DNA of 33,792 bases, taken from NCBI GenBank assembly GCA_001800275.1, contig MGVB01000122.1, positions 1 to 33,792 on the forward strand, read 5' to 3'. Below are positions 31,358 through 33,792 of the stretch, piece after piece (within the stretch, counting starts at the first letter, position 1; each line of letters starts with the position of its first letter). Origin of the DNA: Elusimicrobia bacterium RIFOXYA12_FULL_57_11 (GTDB taxonomy: Bacteria; Elusimicrobiota; Elusimicrobia; Elusimicrobiales; UBA9959). The notes below the pieces were generated by a model. It worked only from the letters and a program-made list of their open reading frames with translations, ran no database searches and had not been told where the DNA came from. The translations under genes and the position numbers were made by a program.

Positions 31358-32989
31358 ATGAAACGCATTAGCTGTAATGCTTCGTTAGCTATATACGCAT
31401 CCACGCACCGCTTCGCGGTTGTGCGTGGTTTTTTTGTTTACGGTATCGTTCTTTTTGCTGCGGTCCTCGCTCTGCTGCCTTCCGGCCTGCTTGCGCAGAG
31501 CGGCGGCCAGCCCGGGCAGTTCATGGCCTACGGCGCCGGCGCGCGCAGCCTGGGCATGGGCGGCGCGTTCTTCGCTGTAGCGGATGACGCCTCGGCCTCG
31601 TACTGGAACCCCGCGGCTCTGACCCTCCTTGAGCGTAAAGAGTTCTCGGCTATGCAGGCCAGCCTGTTCGCGGACACCACTCTTAACTTTTTCACCTACG
31701 CCCACCCCACCACCTCAAAAGGCACATGGGCCGTCAGCTTGACGCAGCTGAAATCGGTTGGGTTTGAAAAAATAGAGATAAGGGCTAACCCCGCCGGTGA
31801 TGAGATAATAGATATAAAGACCAACGGCTCTTTCGATAATGTGGAACAGGCGATGGCTTTTTCATGGGGCCGTGACGTGTCCGAAAAACTTTCTTTCGGC
31901 GTCATGGCCAAGAATATCACCCGCTCGCTGGATACCTCGGTAGACTCTTTCAAATCCCTGGATATCGCCATGCTGCAGAAATTTTCTCCCACCTACCGCG
32001 CGGCGGTAGGCGTGCAGAACGTGTTTTCCATGGCTTCGGGAGATACGGACGATAAACTCCCCATGACGGTAAAATTCGGCCAGGCCCTGAGCCTTTTCAA
32101 GGGGAGCCTTGTGTTCGGTCTGGACCTGATAAAGCCCCAGGGTTCCGACCTCAACTGGCGCTTTGGCGGTGAATACTGGCTTATGTACTGGGCAGCGCTG
32201 CGTTTCGGCGTGGTGGGGGCTCCCGGCCTGCAGGAAGCGGATTTCGGCCTTGGCATAAAATACCGGAACCTGGGTTTTGACGTGGCGCAGGGCGTGCATG
32301 CCCTGGGCTCCACCACACGGTTTTCAGTGACCATGCGCATGGGCAATTCCAGCAAGGCCAAGCACTCCACCGAGGTCCGCGAGATAGTGCGCCAGGCCAT
32401 GCAGTATTTCAAGGCCGGGTATTTCAGCCGCGCCGTGGAGAAGCTGCGGGCCGCCATGGACGCCGATCCCGGCAATGCCGAGATACGCCGCATGATAACC
32501 CGCCTGCAGGGCGCCATAGATTACGTGCCCAACGCCACCGGCGGCGAGGAAGTGCCCACCCTTACGCGGCGCGGGATCATAGCCTACGTGGACGGCAAGG
32601 ACATGCGTGCCGCCGTTAACGTGCTGCGCCACGCCTTCAACAAGGAGCCCAAGAACGACCGCCTGCTGTCGCTGCTGAACATGGTGGAAAAAGAGGGCGG
32701 GGTTTCCGAAATGACACGCAAACCCGAGGGTCCCGAGATCTTTACGTACATAGACCAGCGCACCTACGACGCCCGCCAGGCCATCTACGACGGCAAGTAT
32801 GACCTGGCCATGACGCGCGCCCAGGATATCCTGGACCTTGAACCCAATAACGAGACCGCCCTCGAGATCATGGGCAGTTCCTTCTACCTCATGGACCAGA
32901 AGGAGAAGGCGAAAGTTATCTGGGAAAGGGTGCTGGAAATCAATCCCGACAACCGCATGGTAAAAGACTTCCTTAAACAGGTCAGATAA
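31358..32989 (+). CDS. PorV/UPF0164-like outer membrane beta-barrel protein with C-terminal TPR repeats (start codon uncertain)
   Basis: Signal-peptide-like VRGFFVYGIVLFAAVLALLPSGLLAQ, then QFMAYGAGARSLGMGGAFFAVADDASASYWNPAALTLLERKEFSAM, characteristic of the PorV/PorQ/UPF0164 family. TPR-like helices at the C-terminus (YDLAMTRAQDILDLEPNNETALEIMGSSFYLMDQKEKAKVIWERVLEINPDN). The ATG at 31358 lies upstream of the terminator; GTG 31421 is an alternative in-frame start. Confidence 0.88.
   Translation: MKRISCNASLAIYASTHRFAVVRGFFVYGIVLFAAVLALLPSGLLAQSGGQPGQFMAYGAGARSLGMGGAFFAVADDASASYWNPAALTLLERKEFSAMQASLFADTTLNFFTYAHPTTSKGTWAVSLTQLKSVGFEKIEIRANPAGDEIIDIKTNGSFDNVEQAMAFSWGRDVSEKLSFGVMAKNITRSLDTSVDSFKSLDIAMLQKFSPTYRAAVGVQNVFSMASGDTDDKLPMTVKFGQALSLFKGSLVFGLDLIKPQGSDLNWRFGGEYWLMYWAALRFGVVGAPGLQEADFGLGIKYRNLGFDVAQGVHALGSTTRFSVTMRMGNSSKAKHSTEVREIVRQAMQYFKAGYFSRAVEKLRAAMDADPGNAEIRRMITRLQGAIDYVPNATGGEEVPTLTRRGIIAYVDGKDMRAAVNVLRHAFNKEPKNDRLLSLLNMVEKEGGVSEMTRKPEGPEIFTYIDQRTYDARQAIYDGKYDLAMTRAQDILDLEPNNETALEIMGSSFYLMDQKEKAKVIWERVLEINPDNRMVKDFLKQVR
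31401..31435 (+). terminator. Rho-independent terminator (riboswitch expression platform candidate)
   Basis: CCACGCAC-(CGCTTCGCGGTT)-GTGCGTGG, an 8-bp perfect GC-rich stem with an inner CGC/GCG hairpin, followed immediately by TTTTTTT (31429-31435). Confidence 0.88.
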
Positions 32990-33048
32990 TCCGGCCTTTA
33001 TCTTTCTGAAACCTTTCCGTAATAAGGTAAATATAGAATAGTTACTGT

Positions 33049-33792
33049 ATGAAGAAGCTGCTGCTCGCTTTGTCCCTGCTCCTGCCGGCCTGCCCGGCGG
33101 CCTATGCCGCCGACGGCATGGACGCCTCCCTTATGGAAAAACAGGATTCCATGCGCCGGGAGATGGAAAACAAGATCAAGACGGAGATCCTGGACCCGAT
33201 ACTCGGGCCCGCCAAGTCGTTCGTTTTTGCCGACGTGGAAATGGAAGTGATAGCCAAGAAAGCGGAGCAGACCAAGGAGGGGCTGGGTGTAATACAGAAG
33301 TACAAGGAGAAGGGGGCGTCCACCGGCGGCGGCGACGCGGATTTCCTTTTGCCGGGCATTCCCAAGCCGCGCTCCGTGATGGCCAAGGAGGATAAGCGCC
33401 CCGAATCTTCCCAGGGGCAGCAGGCCCAGCAGGGCAAGGGCGTGCAGGAAGTGCGCTACGGCCTGGGCACGGAAGTCACCCGCTTCCAGGTTACGGTAAT
33501 CCACGATGACCGCCTGGCGCCTGACAGCCTTAAGCTGGCGCGCGAGCGGATAGACGATTTCCTTGTTCCCTATAAGATCCGCGGGTCAGGCGCGCCGACA
33601 GTGGTTTTTAAGCCCACCAAATTTAAGGGGTATAATATCCTTGACGATATGAAGCGCCCGGGGGTGTACCTCCCGCTGCTTTACGCGGGGCTTTTCCTGC
33701 TGTTGCTGCTGTTCCTGTTCGGGCCTTTGTGGGGATTTTTCCGGAAATATGTGCAGGCGCTGCTGTCCAAGCCCGGGGCCGAGGTCAATATA
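33049..33792 (+). CDS. Secreted/membrane protein resembling the FliF (M-ring) C-terminal region (3'-partial)
   Basis: Open frame from ATG 33049 to the window end, 248 codons without stop, absent from the ORF track. Translation: MKKLLLALSLLLPACPAAYAADG... signal peptide, MENKIKTEILDPILGPAKSFVFADVEMEVIAKKAEQTKEG (FliF-like 'L.P..G......V...(D/E)...(..)..(E/K)T'), RFQVTVIHDDRLAPDSLKLARERIDDFL, then a TM segment LLYAGLFLLLLLFLFGPLWGFF. Confidence 0.6.
   Translation, partial: MKKLLLALSLLLPACPAAYAADGMDASLMEKQDSMRREMENKIKTEILDPILGPAKSFVFADVEMEVIAKKAEQTKEGLGVIQKYKEKGASTGGGDADFLLPGIPKPRSVMAKEDKRPESSQGQQAQQGKGVQEVRYGLGTEVTRFQVTVIHDDRLAPDSLKLARERIDDFLVPYKIRGSGAPTVVFKPTKFKGYNILDDMKRPGVYLPLLYAGLFLLLLLFLFGPLWGFFRKYVQALLSKPGAEVNI

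Noticed and set aside
33049-33117. Lipoprotein call for the last gene based on LLPAC
   Set aside because: Pro at -2 is atypical for a lipobox, and the sequence continues to a plausible signal peptidase I site (AYA|AD).
3-33792. tRNA/rRNA genes, transposases or integrases
   Set aside because: None recognised on either strand.

Overview
The window is dominated by one giant + strand ORF. It is open at the 5' edge (in-frame coding from nt 3, no start in the window) and ends at TAG 31113-31115, giving more than 10,370 codons. It encodes a modular, probably exported surface protein with these parts: (A) about 45 Ig-like/cadherin-like domains of ~130 aa (nt ~3-17,525), showing by eye a higher-order ~11-domain (~4.2-4.3 kb) period; (B) ~17 domains of a second Ig/invasin-like family with '..LLPGQ..PG..GKTG...AGT.F.V.V..VD.Y.N' signatures (17.5-24.1 kb), part of which follows a 3-domain period; (C) ~8 repeats with 'I.(V/I)W.D...NG..D' Ca-loop-like motifs (24.1-29.5 kb); (D) a dockerin/thrombospondin-3-like 'D.N.DG..D' segment, two FN3-like domains and a FlgD-Ig/T9SS-type C-terminal domain. 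A ~65-85 aa 'EIM.Y.G...F..V.RG..GT..H..GT' module occurs four times as an insertion in different contexts, including inside an FN3-like domain. A short regulatory intergenic follows: a good sigma70-like promoter, then a strong candidate GEMM-I riboswitch aptamer (31273-31357) with nucleotides resembling the 3',3'-cGAMP-sensing GEMM-Ib subtype, then a strong intrinsic terminator (31401-31435). The terminator lies inside the called 5' end of the next ORF. That ORF encodes a PorV/UPF0164-like outer membrane barrel with C-terminal TPRs (to 32989). The last gene (33049 to the window end, partial) encodes a signal-peptide protein resembling the C-terminal part of FliF. Lineage is uncertain; an Elusimicrobiota/Omnitrophota-like bacterium is a low-confidence inference.
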